A DNA stretch of 8,423 bases from a bacterium (GTDB lineage: Bacteria > RBG-13-66-14), in the NCBI GenBank assembly GCA_021107695.1, contig JAIOSI010000222.1, positions 1 through 8,423 on the forward strand. The letters are read 5' to 3'. The position numbers and the translations under genes were made by a program. This document shows positions 1 through 5,670 of the stretch, in pieces. The notes beneath the pieces were generated by a model. The model did no database searches, was not told the DNA's origin, and saw nothing but the letters and a program-made list of their open reading frames with translations. Each line of letters opens with the position of its first letter. Position 1 is the stretch's first letter.

Positions 1-2327
1 CGGTGGACTTCGAGGACGACACCCTCAACTACACCCTGGAGTTGGGTACCGAAGACGACCCGGCTGACTGGGACAGCTTTGACGCGGGACCACTTACTGA
101 AATCTCGGTAGGCGTTTTACCCGACGCTTATTACCACTGGCGGATAATGGTCGAGGACGGCATCCATTCGGTTTATTCCCGCGACGGGCATCGCAACTTC
201 TTCATCAGCGCCGACAACACCCCGACGGCTGACAGTGCCGAGGCATTTGATATGAACAGCCAGTCGGGCATTCAGGACGGCGACTACGTAGCGATCCGCT
301 TCTCCGAGCCGCTGGACCCAGCCTGTCAGCCTACGGCAGCCCAGCTCGATGCCGCCCTGCCTCTTTCCAACGGTCATACCTGGCTCGACGGCAGTGGCGG
401 GGTACAGAGCATCGCCCTGAGCGAGACGGTTTACCCCTCCGATACCCTGCTCATCTACCTCAGCACAACGAATGGCACTCCCACGGTATTCCCCGGCGAC
501 ACCGTTGACTTCGATAACTCCAGCGGACAGTTGGTAGACCACGGCGGCAACTCCATCGGTGGTCAGGTGATCATCTCCGGTAGCTTCGGTCCCGGCGATG
601 TTCCGGTTTTTGACACCGACTGGAGCTTCATTGACACGCTGGACTACGAAGGAACAAACACCCTCTCCTGCCGGATTGACCCCGATAATCCTGCCGATTC
701 CGTTGACGTGTTGATTGCCGACGGCGGAAGCGATAGCTTCGAGACCTTCGATATGACCTACAACACCGATGGTGTCTGGAGCTGGGATGTGGACAGCGAC
801 TACCTTAGTTTGACTGGAATCCTCTACGCTTTCAGTGCAATCAACGCCGATGGCAATGCACTCTATCCGGCGGACTATCCCGCCTCTACCCTGGCGGCAC
901 GACTAGCCTTCCAGAACCTGACCGGTCCGCTGGAGCTGCCCCCGGGCAACGATGTTACAGACTATCGCCTGGTCAGCATACCGGCTCTGCTGGACAATCC
1001 CGATGCCAATGCTCAGTTCGCCGATGACTTTGGACAGATAGATGGCACTCGCTGGCGACTCTTCGTCTGGGATCCAAATAACGAGGAATACTACGAATAC
1101 GGTATCGGTAGCCCGGACTACCTCGCTCCCGGCGGTGGCTTCTGGCTGATTACCAAAGACGGCTGTAGTGAGATATCTATACACGATGGCGTGGGACTGC
1201 CACTAGATGAGGAGTTCACTATCACGGTGTACGCGGGCTGGAACCTGATCGGTAACCCCTTCTCCTTCTCGATTGACTGGGTGGACTGCAATACTGGTGG
1301 GCTTGATGTGGAGGCTCCGATTACCTACGGTGACAGCGGCTACGAGGCTGACCAGACCAGCATTCACCCGGGCGGCGGTTACTGGCTCTGGAGTAACGAG
1401 GACGGTGATCTGATAATCCCGCCGATTGGCAGCAGTACTCCGCCTCCGGCAGGCAGACCACCTGCTGCAACCGTAGAGCTAACCACCCCCCGCTCCAGTG
1501 GAACGATCCTGCCGGAGCTTACCGGTCAGGTAAGCTCACCGGATGCCCCGGTTGCAATCAGCATCGGTCGGGAAAGTCTGGCGACTGCTGAGATTGGCTC
1601 TGCCTGGGGCGATGCCGAACAGTGGCAGCTTGCCTTTACCCTGACCGATGGCATTAGCAGCGACAGTAGCCACCACCTGGGGGTTGACCAGTCCGCCAGC
1701 GACCAGTACGACTCGCTGGAACGCCACGATCCACCGGGTCTTGACGGACTCTGTAACCTCTGGTTCGAGAGCGACTGGCCTAATCGTTCGGGCAGCTACC
1801 GCACCGACCTCCGCAAGCCCTTTGCCGATGGTGCCGCCTGGAGCTTCTACACCACCGCTCCGGCTAACGCCACCCTATCCTGGAGTCAGGAGAACGGCTG
1901 GCAGGAGGGCTTCGCCGCTGTAATGGAAACTCCGGCGGGGCGACGGATCGACCTGCTGGCAGAGAACAGCGTTAACCTGACCGCTGCCGAGCTGGCTTCG
2001 GAGTTGCCCTTCCGGGTCTTCGTCGGCGATGAGGATTATCTCGACGGACAGTTCACCGCCCGTGAGGTCAGCCTCTCTCAGAGCTATCCCAACCCGACCA
2101 CCGGATTGGCACGAATCGAGTTCACCCTTACCGAGGTCGCCCCGGTGGAGCTTGCGGTCTATGACCTCGCCGGACGACGAGTTGCTCTGCTGAGCGAAGG
2201 TACCCGCACGGCTGGTCGCCACGCCGTGGGCTGGGATGCCTCCACCGCTGCCCCGGGGGTTTACCTCTACCGCCTGATGGTGGACGGCGAGACCGTGGCA
2301 ACGAAACGCCTGGTGGTAACGCGGTAG
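1..2327 (+). CDS. Secreted multidomain surface protein with type IX-like C-terminal sorting domain (5' end cut by window)
   Basis: The frame is open to the left edge, so the GTG at position 3 is only the first full codon, not a start. 774 residues are visible. Residues 1-70 resemble the end of a fibronectin-III/Ig domain (YYHWRIMVEDG). Residues 72-196 look like a bacterial Ig-like domain (VAIRFSEPLD). Residues 320-475 carry two related segments: YRLVSIP...WRLFVWD...APGGGFWLITKDG, then YAGWNLIGNPF...HPGGGYWLW. Residues 688-774 form the C-terminal domain with SYPNP (694-698), VYDLAGRRV (719-727), GVYLYRL (752-758) and a basic end. Domains of this type direct proteins through the type IX system, or act as FlgD-like Ig folds, in FCB-related bacteria. 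The protein is probably exported and displayed on the surface or released. I see no catalytic motif; an adhesin or structural role is possible, and an enzyme domain could lie upstream. A hairpin follows the stop. Confidence 0.85.
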   Translation, partial: VDFEDDTLNYTLELGTEDDPADWDSFDAGPLTEISVGVLPDAYYHWRIMVEDGIHSVYSRDGHRNFFISADNTPTADSAEAFDMNSQSGIQDGDYVAIRFSEPLDPACQPTAAQLDAALPLSNGHTWLDGSGGVQSIALSETVYPSDTLLIYLSTTNGTPTVFPGDTVDFDNSSGQLVDHGGNSIGGQVIISGSFGPGDVPVFDTDWSFIDTLDYEGTNTLSCRIDPDNPADSVDVLIADGGSDSFETFDMTYNTDGVWSWDVDSDYLSLTGILYAFSAINADGNALYPADYPASTLAARLAFQNLTGPLELPPGNDVTDYRLVSIPALLDNPDANAQFADDFGQIDGTRWRLFVWDPNNEEYYEYGIGSPDYLAPGGGFWLITKDGCSEISIHDGVGLPLDEEFTITVYAGWNLIGNPFSFSIDWVDCNTGGLDVEAPITYGDSGYEADQTSIHPGGGYWLWSNEDGDLIIPPIGSSTPPPAGRPPAATVELTTPRSSGTILPELTGQVSSPDAPVAISIGRESLATAEIGSAWGDAEQWQLAFTLTDGISSDSSHHLGVDQSASDQYDSLERHDPPGLDGLCNLWFESDWPNRSGSYRTDLRKPFADGAAWSFYTTAPANATLSWSQENGWQEGFAAVMETPAGRRIDLLAENSVNLTAAELASELPFRVFVGDEDYLDGQFTAREVSLSQSYPNPTTGLARIEFTLTEVAPVELAVYDLAGRRVALLSEGTRTAGRHAVGWDASTAAPGVYLYRLMVDGETVATKRLVVTR

Positions 2328-2340
2328 TTTCGACAATACC

Positions 2341-2385
2341 ACTAACGTAGAACAAATATGCGAAGCCGACCAGTTGGTCGGCTCT
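2341..2385 (+). repeat. 45-bp direct repeat, copy 1, with hairpin (terminator-like)
   Basis: This stretch starts 13 nt after the stop of the first gene and matches 3308-3352 at 36 of 45 positions without gaps. Its 3' half is a perfect 8-bp stem (2364-2371 with 2376-2383, loop AGTT). No T-run follows (TCTCGCTC), so it would be a weak intrinsic terminator, unlike the second copy. It probably ends the transcript of the surface-protein gene. Confidence 0.6.
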
Positions 2386-2395
2386 CGCTCAAACG

Positions 2396-2423
2396 TTTTA
2401 GGGTGGTTACATCCACCCTAAAA
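2396..2423. terminator. Perfect 11-bp inverted repeat (hairpin) before a promoter
   Basis: Bases 2396-2406 (TTTTAGGGTGG) pair perfectly with 2413-2423 (CCACCCTAAAA) around the loop TTACAT. The A/T ends of the stem would give a short U-run when read from either strand, so it can act as a weak bidirectional terminator. It ends 20 nt before the -35 box of the next gene, so an operator or insulator role is an alternative. Confidence 0.5.
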
Positions 2424-2443
2424 CTGCGCAGAGACAAATTTAA

Positions 2444-2472
2444 TTGACAAAACGCAACTATGCTTTTATTAT
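2444..2472 (+). promoter_or_regulatory. Sigma-70-type promoter for the zinc-ribbon/barrel gene
   Basis: A perfect -35 TTGACA (2444-2449) is followed by a 17-nt spacer and -10 TATTAT (2467-2472). Transcription would start near 2479, giving a leader of about 72 nt. The leader holds a small hairpin (GAGCC 2505-2509 with GGCTC 2515-2519). Confidence 0.8.
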
Positions 2473-2540
2473 CCGCTCTAAGGGGTCTGTTTTACCTGAA
2501 GAATGAGCCGTATTGGCTCGATCGGTGAACTAACCAGCAC

Positions 2541-2546
2541 AAGGAG
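2541..2546 (+). promoter_or_regulatory. Ribosome binding site of the zinc-ribbon/barrel gene
   Basis: AAGGAG lies 5 nt before the ATG at 2552. It fixes this start, which is also the one that gives a proper signal peptide. Confidence 0.8.
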
Positions 2547-2551
2547 AAAAA

Positions 2552-3199
2552 ATGCTCCGGTATCTATCGGTGTTGCTTATTACCGTCTTATTTGTTTTTT
2601 CCGCTTTTGCCTGGGATTGTCCTGATTGTGGAGCGGATAACTCGGATGATGCCAATTACTGTGCGGGGTGTGGCTCTGAAAAACCTGCTGCAAAGTTCTG
2701 CACTGAATGTGGAGCCAGTGTCCCGGAAGGCGCAAATTTCTGCCCGGAATGCAGCCATAGTATCCAGGATTCTTCCACCGCCTCTGTTTCTGCCTATCAA
2801 CCAAAAGGAATGGGAGATTTCCTGATCATTCCTCGTATTGGATATTTGGGTGATTTCAGTACGTACGCCAGTTTCACCAACTTTGGGTTACAGGTTGGGT
2901 ACAACATCATTGGGGATTTCTTCATCTCCCTTGATGCTGACTTTGGCTTCTGGGATAAAGATTACTATCACTCGTATGATGCTCGAACTTACGCTGAGAA
3001 TGTTACCATCGCCCAGTTCTTTTTGGGTGCCCAGGGGTTCTTTGGCGAAGGATTTGTTAAGTTCGGCTGGGGAGTCTATTGCGGCTATTCTGGTATAAAG
3101 TGGGAAGATGGATATTATGAGGCTCACTATGGTGATATAGTTCGGTCTGAAAACAGCTTCTTTACCCTTCGACAGAGGATAGGAGCGTACTCGGCTTAG
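2552..3199 (+). CDS. Exported double-zinc-ribbon protein with outer-membrane-barrel-like C-terminus (frame broken near the end)
   Basis: 215 codons as read. Residues 1-20 are a signal peptide (Lys/Arg-poor start, hydrophobic LLITVLFVF core, AFA before the likely cut at 20/21). Residues 23-67 hold two CxxC-x10-CxxC zinc ribbons (C23, C26, C37, C40; C50, C53, C64, C67). A Ser/Thr-rich linker follows, then from about residue 89 alternating aromatic/Gly-rich strands (DFLIIPRIGYLG, FGLQVGYNI, DFFISLDADFGFW, AQFFLGAQGFF, GFVKFGWGVYCGY) typical of a small beta-barrel. The reading ends oddly at RIGAYSA and a stop. The -1 frame continues with convincing barrel sequence to 3291, just before the terminator, so this copy appears frameshifted (repaired product about 246 residues). 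The gene looks more AT-rich than its neighbours. It has its own promoter and terminator. The function is unknown; an outer-membrane anchored metal-binding or structural domain is an inference. Confidence 0.8.
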   Translation: MLRYLSVLLITVLFVFSAFAWDCPDCGADNSDDANYCAGCGSEKPAAKFCTECGASVPEGANFCPECSHSIQDSSTASVSAYQPKGMGDFLIIPRIGYLGDFSTYASFTNFGLQVGYNIIGDFFISLDADFGFWDKDYYHSYDARTYAENVTIAQFFLGAQGFFGEGFVKFGWGVYCGYSGIKWEDGYYEAHYGDIVRSENSFFTLRQRIGAYSA

Positions 3200-3291
3200 A
3201 GGTCAGCCTGGCAGCGGATGAGTTCTTAACCGATGGAGACAGCACCGCCTTCGTAATAAACCCGGCGGTTGGTCTGATTCTCACGCCGTAG
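3187..3291 (+). pseudogene. Detached C-terminal piece of the zinc-ribbon/barrel gene (-1 frame)
   Basis: Read from GTA at 3187, the frame encodes 34 residues: VLGLEVSLAADEF, then LTDGDSTAFVINPAV, then GLILTP and TAG at 3289-3291. The two amphipathic strands and the NPAVGL ending are what the last strands of a small outer-membrane barrel look like. Added to the five or six strands upstream they give about eight, a common barrel size. There is no start codon or RBS suited to a separate gene, and the stop lies 38 nt before the terminator stem, where the original gene should end. A one-base loss (or two-base gain) near 3180-3190 would explain it. It may be a real mutation or a sequencing or assembly error. 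Confidence 0.7.
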
Positions 3292-3307
3292 CTCAGGTAA
3301 CCTCACT

Positions 3308-3356
3308 ACTAACGGGTAACGAATACTCAGAGCCGACCAGTTGGTTGGCTCTTTTT
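3308..3356 (+). terminator. Rho-independent terminator in copy 2 of the 45-bp repeat
   Basis: AGAGCCGACC (3329-3338) pairs with GGTTGGCTCT (3343-3352) through ten pairs, one of them G-U, around loop AGTT. TTTTT follows at 3352-3356. Positions 3308-3352 match 2341-2385 at 36 of 45 bases. The element begins 16 nt after the TAG at 3291, which supports 3291 as the original end of the preceding gene. Confidence 0.85.
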
Positions 3357-3369
3357 CACAATCAGCACA

Positions 3370-3386
3370 GGCGTTTACCCAACGCC
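3370..3386. promoter_or_regulatory. Short perfect inverted repeat just upstream of the aldehyde dehydrogenase promoter
   Basis: GGCGTT (3370-3375) and AACGCC (3381-3386) are perfect inverted arms around TACCC, ending 7 nt before the -35 box. Size and placement suit a regulator binding site. Six-bp arms can also occur by chance. Confidence 0.3.
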
Positions 3387-3393
3387 GCTTTGG

Positions 3394-3422
3394 TTGACCC
3401 TCCTCCCCGTCGCTGCTACAAT
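3394..3422 (+). promoter_or_regulatory. Sigma-70-type promoter for the aldehyde dehydrogenase gene
   Basis: -35 TTGACC (3394-3399), a 17-nt spacer, then -10 TACAAT (3417-3422). Each box matches five of six consensus bases. Transcription would start near 3429, leaving a leader of about 80 nt that contains the palindrome at 3442-3464. Confidence 0.7.
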
Positions 3423-3441
3423 CCCCCCGCTTATTCTTTCT

Positions 3442-3464
3442 GGGCGAGCAAGCACAGCTTGCCC
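3442..3464 (-). repeat. Palindromic repeat in the leader of the aldehyde dehydrogenase gene
   Basis: GGGCGAGC (3442-3449) pairs with GCTTGCCC (3457-3464), with one G-U pair and a 7-nt loop. Read on the minus strand, the element begins TTAGGGGC and ends CGCCC, resembling the palindromes at 5036, 7149 and (minus) 7223. In the mRNA it would form a stem-loop ahead of the ribosome binding site at 3500. Confidence 0.45.
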
Positions 3465-3510
3465 CTAACTCGGTTTGTCATTTACCCTTCAGCAGATTCA
3501 GGAGAAGAAC

Positions 3511-5007
3511 ATGCCCGAACCCAAACACTTCAAGAACTACATCGGCGGTCAGTGGGTCGAATCCGCCACCGGCGAGCGTTACGAGAACCGCAACCCCGCC
3601 AATACCGACGACCTGATCGGTACCTTCTGCAAGTCCGACGCCCGCGACGTTGACGCCGCTGTGGCTGCCGCCGCCGAGGCGTTCAAGACCTGGCGTCTGG
3701 TTCCGGCTCCGGAGCGGGGACTGATGATTATGAAGGCATCGCAAATCCTCGCCAGGCGTAAAGAGGAAGTCTCCCAGATGATGACCCGTGAGATGGGCAA
3801 GGTCATCGCCGAGACCCGGGGCGATACCCAGGAAGCGATTGACTGCGGCTACTACGCCGCTGGCGAGGGTCGTCGCCTCTTTGGCAAGCACACCCCCGTC
3901 GAGATGCCGAACAAGTTCGGCGTGGCAATCCGTCGCCCGGTGGGCGTCTGCGGCATGATCACCCCCTGGAACTTCCCCATCGCCATCCCCTCGTGGAAGA
4001 TGTTCCCGGCTCTGATCGCTGGCAACACCTGTGTCATCAAGCCAGCGACCCTCACCCCGGCAAGCGTTGCTAACTTCATGGAGGTCTTTGAAGAGGCTGG
4101 CTTCCCTCCCGGTGTGGTGAACATGGTTACCGGTGGCGGCTCCGTCGTCGGCAAGGCGATGGTCGAGCATCCCGGCATCAACCGGATCAGCTTCACCGGC
4201 TCCGTGGAAATCGGCAATCTGCTGGGCAGCCAGTGCGCGACGGCTGGTAAACCCTTCTCCGCCGAGCTGGGTGGCAAGAACGGTCAGATCGTCATGGACG
4301 ATGCCAACCTCGAACTCGCCGTCGAAGGCGCGCTTTGGGGGGCCTTCGGCACGACGGGGCAGCGTTGCACGGCGACCAGCCGCCTGATCCTCCACGAGAA
4401 AATCCACGACGAGTTCATGGGGATGCTCCTTGACCGGGCGAAGAAGCTCACCGTGGGCAACGGTCTCGACGAGAAGAACCAGGTCGGACCAACCGTCAGC
4501 GAAGACCAGATGAAGACCGACCTCTACTACATCGATGTTGCCAAGAACGAGGACAAATCCAAACTGGTCTTTGGCGGCAAACGCCTCACCGGCGGCGACT
4601 ACGACAAGGGCTACTTCGTCGAGCCGACCATCTTTACCGAGGTTACGCCAAAGATGCGTCTGGCGCAGGAAGAGGTCTTCGGTCCGGTTCTCGCCGTACT
4701 CAAGGTCAGTTCCTTCGAAGAGGCCATCGAGGTTCTCAACGACACCGAGTTCGGACTCTCCAGCTCGATCTACACCGAGAACGTAAACCTGGCGTTCAAG
4801 GCGATCCGCGACATCGAGGCGGGTATCACTTACGTCAATGGTCCGACCATCGGTGCCGAGGTGCATCTGCCCTTCGGCGGAGTCAAGGGAACCGGTAATG
4901 GCCACCGCGAAGCGGGCTGGACGGTCCTCGACTTCTACACCGAATGGAAGAGCGTCTATGTCGAGTATTCCGGCAAGCTCCAGCGAGCGCAGATAGACAA
5001 CAAGTAA
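3511..5007 (+). CDS. NAD(P)-dependent aldehyde dehydrogenase
   Basis: 498 residues, normal for the ALDH superfamily. It oxidises an aldehyde to the acid in the cytoplasm; the substrate is not shown by sequence. All core residues are present: Asn154 in TPWNFP, Lys177 in CVIKPAT, the FTGS turn (228-231), general base Glu252 in AELGGKN, nucleophile Cys286 in [11 protein letters not shown], and Glu388 in QEEVFGP. The ending [18 protein letters not shown]...[20 protein letters not shown] resembles, from memory, the poorly characterised anammox-type (Kuenenia AldH-like) branch, near the alpha-ketoglutaric semialdehyde dehydrogenases; this placement is tentative. The ATG at 3511 is chosen because GGAGAAG (3501-3507) lies just upstream; the longer frame from the GTG at 3475 places that RBS inside the gene. 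It has its own promoter and terminator and no partner gene alongside. Confidence 0.95.
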   Translation: MPEPKHFKNYIGGQWVESATGERYENRNPANTDDLIGTFCKSDARDVDAAVAAAAEAFKTWRLVPAPERGLMIMKASQILARRKEEVSQMMTREMGKVIAETRGDTQEAIDCGYYAAGEGRRLFGKHTPVEMPNKFGVAIRRPVGVCGMITPWNFPIAIPSWKMFPALIAGNTCVIKPATLTPASVANFMEVFEEAGFPPGVVNMVTGGGSVVGKAMVEHPGINRISFTGSVEIGNLLGSQCATAGKPFSAELGGKNGQIVMDDANLELAVEGALWGAFGTTGQRCTATSRLILHEKIHDEFMGMLLDRAKKLTVGNGLDEKNQVGPTVSEDQMKTDLYYIDVAKNEDKSKLVFGGKRLTGGDYDKGYFVEPTIFTEVTPKMRLAQEEVFGPVLAVLKVSSFEEAIEVLNDTEFGLSSSIYTENVNLAFKAIRDIEAGITYVNGPTIGAEVHLPFGGVKGTGNGHREAGWTVLDFYTEWKSVYVEYSGKLQRAQIDNK

Positions 5008-5035
5008 CCAGCTTGAAGCTAGTAGGTTGTCGTAG

Positions 5036-5061
5036 GGGCGAAGCTTGTCTTCGCCCTTTTT
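5036..5061 (+). terminator. Rho-independent terminator after the aldehyde dehydrogenase gene
   Basis: GGGCGAAG (5036-5043) pairs perfectly with CTTCGCCC (5049-5056) around CTTGT, followed by TTTTT (5057-5061). It lies 29 nt past the stop. With the preceding GTAG it also fits the GTAGGGGCG...CGCCC palindrome family seen elsewhere in the window. Confidence 0.85.
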
Positions 5062-5122
5062 GCATATTGGCGAGGGCAAACTTAGGTACCTGCCACTGCA
5101 GAACCTTGCAACTGTATAAAAT

Positions 5123-5164
5123 CCTCCCCTCCCCCCACTGGATGGAGGGATTGAGGGAGGGAGG
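5123..5164. repeat. Imperfect polypyrimidine/polypurine hairpin
   Basis: A run of C and T (5123-5136) faces a run of G and A (5144-5164) across a short centre. CCTCCC (5123-5128) can pair with GGGAGG (5155-5160), with internal pairs to GGAGGG (5144-5149). The strand asymmetry is marked. No function is apparent. Confidence 0.4.
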
Positions 5165-5273
5165 CTATTCTCGACGAATGTTGAGCCACGGAGGGAAAAT
5201 TGCGCCAGCGAAACCATCTACCATCTAATGATTATATCGGACGTACACCATCAGTGATAACCCCCCTTCCCGA

Positions 5274-5295
5274 CCTTCCCCCCTAAGGGGGAAGG
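5274..5295. repeat. C-rich/G-rich 9-bp palindrome
   Basis: CCTTCCCCC (5274-5282) pairs perfectly with GGGGGAAGG (5287-5295) around CTAA. There is no T-run on the plus side. It resembles the element at 5123-5164 in base make-up and may be a related intergenic repeat. Confidence 0.5.
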
Positions 5296-5332
5296 GGACG
5301 GCGTTTCAACATCTGCCAGGTCTTGACGTTGT

Positions 5333-5375
5333 AGGAACGGAACGATTCTCTATGGGATTGGTGTCCGTCCTTTTT
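5333..5375 (+). terminator. Possible terminator-like hairpin in the long spacer
   Basis: AGGAACGGAAC (5333-5343) can pair with GTCCGTCCT (5363-5371) with two bulged A residues, followed by TTTTT (5371-5375). The preceding TTGTAGG echoes the 5' border of the GTAGGGGCG palindromes. No gene end lies immediately upstream, so its role is uncertain. Confidence 0.35.
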
Positions 5376-5454
5376 CTATGCCCACAACCCTGCGCCTGCA
5401 GCGTCAAAAACATCCGCAAATAAACCACAGGAAGAGGATGCCTTATTGGCAGAA

Positions 5455-5532
5455 ATCTCAATAGAGAGTATTTCTCAGCATACCTATAACGATATGATAT
5501 AAAGAGAGATGCCAGCCGTAATCTATTGAGAT
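5455..5532. repeat. 11-bp perfect inverted repeat upstream of the oxidoreductase gene
   Basis: ATCTCAATAGA (5455-5465) and TCTATTGAGAT (5522-5532) are exact inverted copies 56 nt apart. The AT-rich stretch between them contains -10-like TATAAC (5485-5490) and TATGAT (5493-5498). The right arm ends 6 nt before TTGACA at 5539. The position suits a paired regulator site or a long-loop stem; the link to the downstream gene is inferred. Confidence 0.45.
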
Positions 5533-5538
5533 AAACTC

Positions 5539-5567
5539 TTGACAAGCTCACAGGAGAAGAGTACCCT
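5539..5567 (+). promoter_or_regulatory. Candidate promoter of the oxidoreductase gene
   Basis: A perfect -35 TTGACA (5539-5544) is followed after 17 nt by TACCCT (5562-5567), a poor -10 with three consensus matches. An alternative is TTGGCA (5446-5451) with TATTTC (5469-5474), also weak. Either may need an activator. Confidence 0.35.
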
Positions 5568-5655
5568 GCTCTCTGTAGTGAGCTTTGTCCATAAGGCATG
5601 GAGCCTGCTGTGGAGATTGGAATACAACCCTCTACAGAACCAGTGCAACCAAACC

Positions 5656-5663
5656 AGAAGGGG
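5656..5663 (+). promoter_or_regulatory. Ribosome binding site that sets a GTG start
   Basis: The purine run AGAAGGGG lies 7 nt before the GTG at 5671. It supports that start over the TTG at 5539, whose 44 extra residues look like translated spacer and precede the FAD-binding fold that normally begins such proteins. Confidence 0.7.
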
Positions 5664-5670
5664 TGTCCTA

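Larger units (their letters stand above)
5062..5670. other. Long spacer without a recognisable gene, rich in hairpins
   Basis: I see no credible coding sequence on either strand here. In order it holds: a pyrimidine/purine-rich imperfect hairpin (5123-5164), a C-rich/G-rich hairpin (5274-5295), a terminator-like hairpin (5333-5375), an 11-bp inverted repeat (5455-5465 / 5522-5532) in AT-rich sequence, weak promoter-like hexamers, and finally the RBS of the oxidoreductase gene. A decayed gene or a non-coding RNA cannot be excluded by eye. Confidence 0.6.

Noticed and set aside
3160..3200. Programmed -1 ribosomal frameshift in the zinc-ribbon/barrel gene
   Set aside because: No slippery heptamer is visible at the junction. 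AGGAG at 3181 is SD-like, but on its own it is weak support; an indel is the simpler explanation.
3475..3510. Upstream GTG start for the aldehyde dehydrogenase
   Set aside because: The RBS GGAGAAG at 3501 lies inside this extension, and the ALDH fold starts after the ATG at 3511.
5108..5122. TATAAA at 5115 as a promoter -10
   Set aside because: No -35-like hexamer occurs at the right distance and no gene follows within 500 bp.
3478..5217. 579-codon open frame on the minus strand opposite the aldehyde dehydrogenase
   Set aside because: It is a shadow of a GC-rich coding strand. The plus-strand protein has every ALDH catalytic motif, while the antisense translation shows no recognisable domain and runs through the terminator at 5036-5061.
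5315..5360. Promoter with TTGACG at 5323
   Set aside because: No acceptable -10 box lies at 16-18 nt, and a hairpin with a T-run follows immediately.
5539..5670. 44-residue N-terminal extension of the oxidoreductase from a TTG
   Set aside because: The extension lacks family similarity, begins on a -35-like TTGACA, and a good RBS precedes the GTG at 5671 right before the FAD-binding fold.
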